Shown: piece by piece, positions 55,840-64,000 of the stretch
Layout: each line of letters opens with the position of its first letter
Position numbering within the stretch: the stretch's first letter is position 1
From: Primulina eburnea
Taxonomy: Eukaryota > Streptophyta > Magnoliopsida > Lamiales > Gesneriaceae
Direction of reading: 5' to 3'
DNA length: 64,000 bases
Assembly (NCBI RefSeq): GCF_022965805.1
Contig: NC_133106.1
Location: 33,097,913-33,161,912, forward strand
Notes under the pieces: model-generated
Told to the model about the DNA's origin: nothing
What the model saw: the letters and a program-made list of their open reading frames with translations, nothing else
Databases searched by the model: none
Program-made: the position numbers and the translations under genes

Positions 55840-57155
55840 GGTTGTCGGCGGGGTTGCAAAGCACACCCCGCCGATATATCAAGAGGACCCAGCGTCTCCT
55901 CTCCACTCTTCATCTTTTTCTTTATAGGACTTGTGTGTTCGTGGGATAATGAAACACCATCTGCTTGTGGTGTTCTCTTAGTTCCTGTTATAGAATTAGA
56001 TTCCGAAGCTTCCATCTCCTCTACCCCTTTCTCTCGAGCCCTTCTCTTCCACTGTTTCGGACCAGGGGTTTTAGCATGTCTTAACTTCGGTTCACTAGCG
56101 CTCCCTGCAGCTGCTTTCGGGTCTGTTCTTGGCATGGCCGGTCTAGCGTGTATTGGGAGTTGGATGTCCTCCAGGGATAATGACTCAGCGTGTAGTGTTC
56201 TATTGTCAATGATGGGCTGTGTCTTGTTTGATTGGGTTACCCCTTCCTCCTGATGCTTGTCCAGATCATAACCATCACTTTGCACTATCTGATTTTCTCC
56301 CCCTTTTCTAATACTCAATGCAAGGCCCTCGGTGTGTTCCGTACCGTCTTGATCCCCCATATCTCTGTGGTTATTAGCCGATCGAGTCCCACTTCCCTTA
56401 GAACTTCTCCCGCCGCCTACATGCGAGGAGGCTCTCATCCAGTTGCCAAAAGTGAGGTTCTCCTTGTTTGCTAGTGGATCATCGCATTCTCTATGAGAGT
56501 GGCCCAGTCTTCCACACGCATAGCAAAAGTCCGGTAGTCTTTCATAAACCAGAAGGATAAACAAATCCTCCTCATCTTTCTTCGCATTAATGCGGATACA
56601 CTTTCGCAGAGGCTGTGTAATTTTGATAATAACTCGGATTCTGGCAAATCTCCCCAGGAAAGCCCCGTTCTCACCCTTATCTACCTCCACCACTGTACCA
56701 ATCGTTCTTCCCAATTTCAATAGCAGTTCCTCATGCAAGAATGCAAGAGGGATATTATGCAGTTGTACCCATATAGATATCTCATCAAAGGTCATAGATC
56801 TTGGGTTATTCCAGCCAGTAGGCTCCTTGAAAATACTAAGGTTTCTCGAGAAGTTCCATGGTCCTTCTCTTAACGCTCTAGCCCGATCACGTAATGACTG
56901 GAATTCAAATACAAAAGTATTGTCCCCTGTGGCTTCAATAATTATCCGTCTCTCTGCTTGAAGAACTCTTGGCATTTGTTGTCTGAATGCTTCCCTGTTA
57001 ACGGCTTTCGACGATATCACTTTTGCCACCAGGCATCGTGACAGCCGTTCCTCGCCTATCTTGATATCAGCTTCTTCCAGGTTTACAATTTCATCTGGAT
57101 CATTCTGGGACAATTTCAAATCGTTAACCAAGCGGGCAATCTCGTCTGGGTCCAT
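55836..57155 (-). CDS. LINE ORF1 protein (DUF4283, zinc knuckle)
   Basis: 439 residues from MDPDEIARLVNDLKL. A farther upstream ATG (57284) lies in the target duplication, outside the element, so 57155 is chosen. Residues about 40-190 form the DUF4283 region found in plant LINE ORF1 proteins (WNFSRNLSIFKEPTGWNN, then IWVQLHNIPLAFL). A zinc knuckle CYACGRLGHSHREC follows at residues 211-224. The C-terminal half is polar, low complexity and ends basic, with a KKKMKSGEE stretch. Its role is RNA binding and formation of the retrotransposition particle. Its stop codon overlaps the ORF2 start as ATGA. The length is ordinary for the family and there is no break. Confidence 0.9.
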   Translation of the reverse strand: MDPDEIARLVNDLKLSQNDPDEIVNLEEADIKIGEERLSRCLVAKVISSKAVNREAFRQQMPRVLQAERRIIIEATGDNTFVFEFQSLRDRARALREGPWNFSRNLSIFKEPTGWNNPRSMTFDEISIWVQLHNIPLAFLHEELLLKLGRTIGTVVEVDKGENGAFLGRFARIRVIIKITQPLRKCIRINAKKDEEDLFILLVYERLPDFCYACGRLGHSHRECDDPLANKENLTFGNWMRASSHVGGGRSSKGSGTRSANNHRDMGDQDGTEHTEGLALSIRKGGENQIVQSDGYDLDKHQEEGVTQSNKTQPIIDNRTLHAESLSLEDIQLPIHARPAMPRTDPKAAAGSASEPKLRHAKTPGPKQWKRRAREKGVEEMEASESNSITGTKRTPQADGVSLSHEHTSPIKKKMKSGEETLGPLDISAGCALQPRRQP

Positions 57156-57295
57156 GATAATGAGGAAAGAACAGCCAACACACGAATCAAACGATCGTGC
57201 GGATCCACCCTGTAGAAGCAGGCAGCCAAACCTAATAGGGTTCAGAAACCCTGTAGGGAAAAAAAAAAACTCTAAGACTTTCAAATATGTATCTT

Positions 57296-57717
57296 AATAT
57301 CTAATATAAATCAATATTTTTTAATACATATTTTAAATATAAAATTTAATTAATTAGCTTAATTATTTTAAAATAAAAAAATAATTAGCATCAAGTCATT
57401 AAACCTAATACATGCACCAAAATGTGTTTGCACTCTCTAAGTACACATTTATTTTCTTAGATAAAATTCAATACAAAACATTAAAAATACAGTACTAATA
57501 TATGATATTTGAGTATTAATTTTTTCAGATATGATATTAATATATGTTTTCTGAGTACTCAAATATATATATCAAATATTGATATTGATTACACATTTGT
57601 ATTTTCGGATGAAATTCAATACAAAACATTGAAAATACGATACTTACTAATATATAATATTAATATTTGAATTCAGATATCATATTGATATATGATTTTT
57701 GACTTTTGAGTACTCAA
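57296..57717. repeat. AT-rich DNA with a direct repeat
   Basis: AAATTCAATACAAAACATT(A/G)AAAATAC occurs at about 57464 and 57611, each followed by an ATATGATATT-like stretch and GAGTACTCAAATAT. Period about 150 bp. No gene is seen. Confidence 0.6.
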
Positions 57718-58300
57718 ATATGGTGACACGTAACGGAAGATCTTGGCCTTCGATCTTTGCTAGCAGTCAGTGGAAAGGTAAGATCATTGGTAAATAATTG
57801 ATGAGTTCAAATCCTACAAATTAATGACAAAACCCCTAGGCTGGCTTTTTCTTTTTAAGTGCTAGTATGATCTTATGTGCTTAAACATGAAATAATTATA
57901 CCCAAAATTATAATCATCCAAGTCGACATATTGCATTGATGGCTCCAATTCGTGTAGTCGGCATTGAATAATTAGTTATTTCTTTGGCTGTGGGCTTCAG
58001 GGAATTCGGCTTTCCTGGTAGAGACTTCTGCGGCTGCGGCGACCGGTCAGGGATGCGGATTCAAAGTTGAAGAAACTGAGAATGAGGGATGTCACCTCTC
58101 AGGCCGGTAACTTAATAATTCTGTAAACTCAAAATCTACTTGTCTTTTGGCAACTTGGTACCAGACGTATGCCACAGGTGGAGAATTAATCATGTGAAGG
58201 CCAATGATGAAGCACGTGGAGAAAAGTAATATCAACGAGGTGGATTTGATGTTGATGCGGAGGACTATGGAGAGGAAGCAATTGTGGAGAACTAAATAAC
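57718..58300 (+). other. Gene-like stretch with possible small spliced ORF
   Basis: From ATG 57720 (MVTRNGRSWPSIFASSQWK) an open exon runs to a donor, AAAG then GTAAG (57776). A pyrimidine-rich acceptor ending TTCAG (about 57999) opens onto a frame-compatible exon (NSAFLVETSAAAATGQGCGF) that reads to a stop near 58111, or to a further donor CGGTAAC. Later text GGFDVDAEDYGEEAIVEN, ending TAA at about 58296, looks like a C-terminal exon. The codon composition is unlike the neighbouring AT-rich DNA. I do not recognise the protein. It could be a small gene, a fragment, or chance. Confidence 0.3.
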
Positions 58301-58379
58301 ATATTATTTGAAGCTGCCTTTATTTACGTATTTAGTACAAATTAAATAACAAAATTTACATTTACGATTTTCTATTTTT

Positions 58380-58560
58380 TGGGTTAGTTCGATTATGGGT
58401 GTGTGGGCAGTACCCACACCCCATATGAGTTGTTGAGATTCCATCTCATGGGGAAAAAAAAATTTTAAAAAAAATAAAATTGGGCCAGAATTTGATGTAC
58501 CCCTGTAGGCAGTGCCTGCAGGAGTAGGATGAAATAATCCTATTTTTTGTCATATAGTCG
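58380..58560. other. Intergenic stretch with GGGCAGTACCCACACCCC motifs
   Basis: Contains GGGTGTGTGGGCAGTACCCACACCCC, an imperfect palindrome near 58398-58423, and a GTAGGCAGTGCCTGCAGGAG stretch near 58505. No ends of a known element are identified. Confidence 0.35.
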
Positions 58561-58601
58561 ACAATATTGACGTGACATCGGACAATATTGACGTGACATC
58601 G
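58560..58601. repeat. Perfect 21-bp tandem duplication
   Basis: GACAATATTGACGTGACATCG occurs twice without a gap. Each unit contains TGACGTGA, a bZIP-type word. Confidence 0.9.
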
Positions 58602-59336
58602 GACAAATCAACAGTTTTCAACGTCACCTCATCATATTTCAGTATCATGTAATCATTTTCTGACAATCATCGTTACGTCAATGAAAAACGATTAAAACAA
58701 ATCTGTACAACAGAATATACATACAAAACGAAACACACAAAAATATTATAATATTTTATTCATTGGAGGTTTTTTGTGCGCAGTATAGTATAATTTACAT
58801 TTTAAAAAAAGTGCTGTTTTTTCATTTATATGTTATCGGTACGATTTTTGTAATTTATATTATCAAATTTTATTTTTAGTCACGTATCTTTTGATTTTTT
58901 CATAATTTTTAGTTATTTTTTATCTGGAGTGTTGACGTGGCACTACGTACTTGAACGTTGCATTGTCCGAAAAAATGCTAAAGTTGCACATAAAAAAACA
59001 AATATAACATACTAAAATTTAAAAAAAAACAAATATAACAGACTAAAATTGAAATTTGATAACACGGAATAAAACAAAAAATAACATAATTGACAAAAAA
59101 AACAATTTTCCCTTGAAAACACACACATAAGGATAAGTAAATTTAGTCCAGGCGAGGTAGCAAGAAAAAGGAGGGGCAAAGGTAAGATAACAGAGATGAG
59201 ACTTTTAAAAGTTAGACGAAGGTAGCGGATAATTTTGTGAACCTTTGGCTGCTTGTACGTCTCCAGTTCCACATTTTCCAAGCCCGCCCCACTTGTAATA
59301 AAAAAGAAAGAAAGAAACTCAACCTGAACTTCGATT
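58602..59336. other. AT-rich intergenic DNA, likely 3' flank of the membrane-protein gene
   Basis: No domain is recognisable. A minus-strand open frame (59012-59371) overlaps the gene end in another frame and looks like a shadow. AATAAA-type signals on the minus strand occur downstream of the stop, but which one is used cannot be told. Confidence 0.4.
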
Positions 59337-59886
59337 AGAGGGTCTGACCTGACTGACCACATAGTGTGCAAGTATGCAAAACTAGAACCGTAAATGCTGT
59401 TAAGGCAGAGACCGTGACTCCAATATGTGCGTACCGTAAATACACAGCAAACATATCTGGTTCATTACTCACCTTGCAGGCCTTTAGCATATAGATTGCT
59501 GTTTCCTTACTTGAACTAACACCCTTTGCAGCTTCTTCTGCATAATTTTTGAGATTCGCCATTTGAACATAGTTCTCACTTTGATCAATATAGTTCCTCT
59601 CTTGTTCATACTTCATTCGGAGGTACTTACTAACGGTGGTCGTGAAATTTAGCCCGAAAACAACGGCGAGCGAAACCGAAACGAAGAAGAGTTTCCACCA
59701 ATTTCTACAGTGGTAGGCCGATGGGTTCGAATTCGAAAGGTAGATAAGCAACTGGGATGCAAAATAAAACATGGAAAGATAAGTTGCTTTTGTTTCAAGA
59801 AACCTGAGCTGTTTCTCTTGTTTGTGAATTATCATCGTCAGTTCTCTGTAATTTTGGCTACATTTTTTTAGAGCTGTATCCAACAT
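59337..59886 (-). CDS. Small three-helix membrane protein, family not recognised
   Basis: An open frame of 183 residues starting at ATG 59886, apparently single-exon. It has a polar, lysine-rich N-terminus predicted to coil (residues 7-32), hydrophobic segments at about 36-51, 64-84 (LFFVSVSLAVVFGLN) and 150-172 (HIGVTVSALTAFTVLVLH), and a charged middle (85-140). No signal peptide is obvious. The ends flank no transposon motif, and codon use is that of a normal gene, so I take it as the one solid host gene here. Upstream on its own strand a G-box CACGTG lies at 60000-60005, about 115 bp from the start. Function is unknown; it may be one of the small transmembrane proteins common in plant genomes. 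Confidence 0.65.
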
Positions 59887-59994
59887 GATTGCAAGTTAAT
59901 TGTGCTTGTTTAGCTAGGACTTGAAAAATGGTGATATGTGTATGCATCTGTAGAAAAGAGGGACATTTCATCATGAATATTGTGGATATTGTCT

Positions 59995-60022
59995 CTCTCC
60001 ACGTGCAAGGAACGTGCAAGGA
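59995..60022 (-). promoter_or_regulatory. G-box in the presumed promoter of the membrane-protein gene
   Basis: CACGTG at 60000-60005 within a short direct repeat (ACGTGCAAGGA, 60001 and 60012). G-boxes bind bZIP and bHLH factors. Regulatory use is inference from position. Confidence 0.35.
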
Positions 60023-60442
60023 AGACGAGACGATCTAAATAATTTTGAATCGATCCTACCGGTTATTATGATATATTTTACTAATTATTAAAAAAGATTA
60101 TATATGTAAGAAGGTTCTTGGACTTGCTAGCTATTTGGTTTATAATTTTTAACTATCATTATTCTTCTTTTTAAATTATTAATATTTGCCGAATGGTGCA
60201 AATTCTATTTGAAATATCAAAGTCAAATTTGTACCATATTATTGATTTAATATTTTTCTGAATGATTCAAAGTTCACATTCCCAAAAAGTAAACGCATCT
60301 TTTGCTTGAGCTTAAGCTTTTTTTCTTAATTATATATTGGAGGTAACTTGATCTCGCACGATATTCGAGTTGTGTCATTATGATTTTAATTTTATCAATC
60401 GGGAATTTTTTTATTTTTGATTTATCGAAATCCAATGAACTT

Positions 60443-60558
60443 GAGAGATGTAGTTTGATTTATGGCCTGAGATTCAATAATCTACCTGCCAACTAAAATA
60501 TTTAATGAGAGGTAGTTTGATTTATGGCGTGAGATTCAATAATCTATCTGCCAACCAA
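60443..60558. repeat. Tandem duplication, period 62 bp
   Basis: GAGAG(A/G)TGTAGTTTGATTTATGGC-like units, each with TGAGATTCAATAATCTA(C/T)CTGCC, at 60443 and 60506. Few differences. The rest of 60023-60640 shows no feature. Confidence 0.85.
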
Positions 60559-60639
60559 CTTATTTGATGCACGAGCTTTCTTCTTCTGCCGACATAAAGG
60601 ACCACGAACGAGCCTATCATGGATCAATGTTTTGGATCC

Positions 60640-60796
60640 GGATGTAAATTAACCAAACTGTTTATGAGCTATTCGAAGCTCGATTCGATAAAAGTTTATT
60701 TGAGCTCGTTTAATGAGACTCGTTAAGATAAACGAACCAAGTTCAAGCTCTACAATATTCGGCTCGTTAGCTCGTGAAAAATAATAATTTTGATAT
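60640..60796. mobile_element. hAT-type MITE fragment
   Basis: AGCTCGTTTAATGAGACTCGTTAAGATAAACGAACC and similar complementary GAGCTCG/CGAGCT words are typical of the interior of a common plant hAT MITE. The copia at 60797 cuts it; the rest is expected beyond the window. Confidence 0.4.
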
Positions 60797-61164
60797 TGTT
60801 GTGAAAAAGTAAAAATTTATTGTAAAAAATAAAAATCTCAAACTCTCAAAATTTACCAAACTACACACTTTATAATATTTTTCTCTCTACTCAATTGTAT
60901 CAAATCTTTACAAATGGAGACCTATTTATAGGATTTCTTTGGGAAACAATCCAAAAACAATTTCATCATTACATACATCATCACACACTAATTTTCAATA
61001 TTCAACACCTAATTTTACCTAATTTTCAACATTCAACATTATAATTTTCAACACAAATATTTTTCATATTTTCAACACTCCCCCTTGTGATGATGATCAT
61101 GATACGATGATGTCTTCATTACGTGATTTTGTATTGCCTCGTTAAAAACCTTACTAGGAAAAAC

Positions 61165-62870
61165 TCATTGGGATAAAAACCATAGTATTGAAAAAAGAGT
61201 GCAGTCACGTAAACTCCCCCTCATGTTGACATGAACAATTCTTCGCAAATTTCGTAGATTGCGCATCCCAATATTATATATGTGATTTCTGAATATTGTC
61301 GTAGGAAGTGCCTTTGTGAAGAGATCTGATGAGTTTTCACTTGATTGAATGTGACGAACATCAATACATTTATTCTTCTCAAGCTCCTTGGTGAATGCGA
61401 AGAACTTAGGAGGAATATGTTTAGTTCTATCGCTTTTTATGTATCCTTCTTTCATTTGAGCTACAAATGCAGCATTATCTTCATATAGTATCACAGGCTT
61501 CTCGTCGAATGATAATCCACATGAGATTTGGATATGTTGGCTCATTGATTTTAACCACACACATTCACGGCTTGCTTCATGTAGTGCAATAATCTCGTCA
61601 TGATTTGATGAAGTTGTTACAAGCGTTTGTTTCTGTGAACGCCAAGAAATTGCAGTGCCTCCACGAGTAAATACATATCCAATTTGGGAACGTGCCTTGT
61701 GTGGATCAGATAAATATCCAACATCGGTATAACCAATTATACTTGGATTAGCATCTTTTGAATACAAAAGTCCCAAGTCTGTCGTTCCTCATAGATAACG
61801 GAATATATGTTTAATTCCGTTCCAGTGTCTCTTTGTTGGATATGTGCTAAATCTTGCCAACAAATTTACGGCAAAAGATATATCAGGCCTTTTACAATTT
61901 GTAAGATACATAAGGGCACCGATAACACTTAGATATGGTACTTTTGGACCAAGAATATCTTCATCATCTTCACATGGACGGAATGGATCCTTTTCTATGT
62001 TTAATGATCTAACAACCATTGGTGTACTTAAAGGATTTGATTTATCCATATTAAAATGTTTAAGGATCTTTTCTGTATAATTTGTCTGGTGAACAAATAT
62101 TCCACATTCTTTTGTTCAATTTGTAAACCCAGACAATACTTGGTTTTTCCAAGATCCTTCATTTCAAATTCTTCCTTCAAGTATGACACAACTTCTTGAA
62201 TTTCCTTATTCGTTCCAATGATGTTTAAATCATCAACATATACAGCAATAATTACGTATCCGGATGTTGTTTTCTTAATGAAAACACAAGGGCATATTGA
62301 ATTATTTACATATCCCTTTTTCATCAAGTGATCACTTAGTCGATTATAACACATTCGACCGGATTGCTTTAACCCATATAATGATCTTTGTAATTTCACA
62401 GAATAACATTCTCTGGGTTTTGAACTTTGTGCTTCAGGCATCTTAAATCCTTCAGGGATTTTCATATATATATTACTATCAAGTGATCCATATAAGTAAG
62501 CTGTAACAACATCCATAAGACGCATTTCTAAATTTTCAGATACCGCCAAGCTAATCAAATACCGAAACGTACTTGCATCCATCACAGGAGAATACGTTTC
62601 TTCATAATCAATTCCAGGCCTTTGAGAAAAACCTTGCGCAACAAGTCGAGCTTTATATCTTACTATTTCATTTTTCTCATTTCGCTTTCGAATAAAAAAC
62701 CATTTGTATCCAACAGGTTTTACACCTTCAGGTGTAAGGACTATAGGTCCAAAAACATTACGTTTATTTAGCGAATCCAATTCAACCTGGATGGCATCTT
62801 TCCATTTTATCCAATCCTGTCGATTTTTTACATTCACCAAAAGATTTTGGTTCATGATCTTCATTATCAT
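61165..62870 (-). pseudogene. Copia reverse transcriptase and RNase H, sister copy
   Basis: Reverse transcriptase is open at 62028-62870 with YKARLVAQGFSQRPGIDYEE and the intact box IIAVYVDDLNIIGTNKEIQE, but W is replaced by C in SGRMCYNRL. A frame change occurs near 62050-62110. RNase H is at 61165-61776, separated from 61789-62049 by a stop at the arginine following RYL. It can be read against the sister copy to locate lesions. Confidence 0.87.
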
Positions 62871-64000
62871 TTATGATGTCGATTGCCACATTATAAAAAA
62901 ATATATCATCAATTTCTTCTATATCTTTTCGGTTCCATATTTTTACAGTATTAATATAATTGATAGAGATTTCATGATTCTCGTCAGTTTGTGATTTTGA
63001 CAGAACATTTTCATCATCATGTGTTTCTTCAGGAACACCATTCTCTATTTTGTGATCATCATGTGTTTTAGGAACATCATTCTTTATTTTGTGATCATCG
63101 TGTTTCTCTATGAATTTTCTTTTTCGAGGATTTTTATCCTTGGAACCGACTGGCCTTCCACGCTTCAGGCGTTTAATGACATCATGAGTATCTTCAATTT
63201 GTTTCTTCGGAATTTCAATTCGAGCAGGGGCATTTGCAGCATGTATATATGATTTAGTTACCCCTTTTGTGTCTGCAAATGCATCTGGTATTTGATTTGT
63301 TATTCTTTGCAAGTGCACAATTTGCTGTACATCTTTTCACATTGTTTTGTTCTTGGAACCAGATGTAACAATGACGATATATACCATGTAATTTCTTTTT
63401 CGGTATGTTTCTGTTCTCCCCTAACATTGGGAAGATTTCCTCATTAAAATGACAATCAGCAAAACGTGCTTTGAACACGTCGCCTGTCTGAGGTTCAAGA
63501 TATCGAATGATTGATGGACTATCATAACCGATATAAATTCCAACTTTTCTTTGAGGTCTCATTTTCTTTCGTTGCTGTGGTGCAATAAGCACATACACCA
63601 TACATCCAAAAATTCTCAGATGAGAAATGTCTGGTTCTTTACCAAATGCAAGCTGCAATGGGAGTATTTATGATATGCACTTGGTCTGATGAAAATTAAT
63701 GAAGCAGCATGTAAAATTGCATGTCCTCATATAGAAATAGGGAGCTTTGTTTTCATAATCATTGGTCTAGCAATCATTTGCAGACGTTTAATCAATGATT
63801 CAGCCAATCCATTCTGTGTATGTACATGAGCAACAGGATGCTCAACAATGATTCCCATAGACATACAATAATCATTGAAAGTCTGGGAAGTAAATTCACC
63901 AGCATTATCAAGTCTAATTTTCTTGATTGTATAATCGGGAAACTGATTCCTCAATTTTATTATTTGAGCAAGTAATCTTGCAAATGCAACATTTCGAGTT
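62782..64000 (-). pseudogene. Copia integrase and linker, sister copy, incomplete
   Basis: Integrase is represented by IRLDNAGEFTSQTFNDY and HTQNGLAESLIKRL (63727-63954), then after frame changes near 63660 and 63335 by MQLAFGKEPDISHLRIFGC and KVGIYIGYDSPSI (63254-63658). The linker at 62782-63318 has NAPARIEIPKKQIEDTHDVI, missing from the other copy, and GRPVGSKDKNPRKRKF, a basic AT-hook-like and nuclear-localisation-like stretch. Confidence 0.85.

Larger units (their letters stand above)
51686..57279 (-). mobile_element. Full-length L1-type LINE, 16-bp target duplication
   Basis: The minus-strand element is bounded by TTCAAATATGTATCTT at 51670-51685 and 57280-57295. Its 3' end is an A-tail (T-run at 51686-51701). 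From 5' to 3' it has a leader of about 124 bp, ORF1 (57155-55836) and ORF2 (55839-51721), then about 20 bp before the tail. Both ORFs are open end to end, and the target duplication has no mismatch, so the insertion looks recent and the copy may be competent. GC content is clearly higher than in the surroundings. Confidence 0.93.
60797..64000 (-). mobile_element. Second member of the 43984 copia family, runs off the window
   Basis: The 3' LTR is at 60797-61077 (281 bp, TGTTGTG to TTTCAACA), followed by the same polypurine tract (CTCCCCCTTGTGATG) and coding sequence nearly identical to the element at 43984-50142, up to integrase at 64000. The LTR matches its relative only in the first ~115 bp; the rest (U3 in the minus sense) is different. 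The other end lies outside, so the target duplication cannot be tested (left flank GATAT, 60792-60796). Confidence 0.9.

Noticed and set aside
53216..57297. Plus-strand frames across the LINE
   Set aside because: Antisense shadows of the higher-GC ORF1 and ORF2.
59012..59371. Minus-strand 119-residue frame overlapping the membrane-protein gene
   Set aside because: Overlaps the gene's end in another frame and is hydrophobic only because of AT-rich 3' flank; likely a shadow.

Overview
The window is plant nuclear DNA, from a eudicot and probably an asterid. It is almost entirely nested transposable elements and one endogenous pararetrovirus. The evidence is Ty1/copia polyproteins with tRNA-iMet-type primer sites, a plant L1-type LINE with a DUF4283 ORF1, CACTA, hAT and Mutator-like DNA elements, and decayed Caulimoviridae genes. 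Only one ordinary host gene is convincing (59337-59886, minus, a small three-helix membrane protein). A second, spliced, gene-like stretch at about 57718-58300 is uncertain.

Layout. 1-600: short degenerate repeats. 600-2642: a long Gypsy-type LTR remnant that cuts into a TNT1-like copia (2643-8383, minus). That copia carries a 1.1-kb solo LTR (5419-6527) and a MITE in its 5' LTR (8017-8372). 8559-10351 plus 22125-22510: a tandem duplication of non-TE sequence. One copy took a 183-bp Mutator-type MITE, the other took an 11.8-kb SIRE-like copia (10352-22124). The SIRE-like element itself holds two solo LTRs (12551-14760 and 20701-21667). 22695-29353: a pararetrovirus block between long TA tracts, with its promoter segment inverted at the left end and a 139-bp mini-LTR inside it. 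29354-33355: AT-rich DNA with a 363-bp tandem duplication and a hAT MITE. 33356-38488: a solo LTR, a copia fragment broken by a 2.1-kb solo LTR and a hAT MITE, and another copia LTR. 38945-41282: one end of a CACTA element, cut by a third 2.2-kb solo LTR (41283-43463). 43984-50142: a young complete copia. 51686-57279: a full-length L1 LINE with both ORFs open. 60797-64000: a second member of the 43984 copia family, running off the window.

Seven solo LTRs end in TG...CA and have perfect 5-bp target-site duplications, against two complete elements. Unequal LTR recombination has therefore been frequent here. Three of the seven (12551, 34598, 41283) are one family. They share a two-stem inverted repeat whose arms change together, and a GC-rich palindrome array just upstream of the TATA box. 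These are the least explained structures in the window.

Limits: alignments were made by eye, lineage names rest on recognisable motifs, and identity and age figures are estimates.
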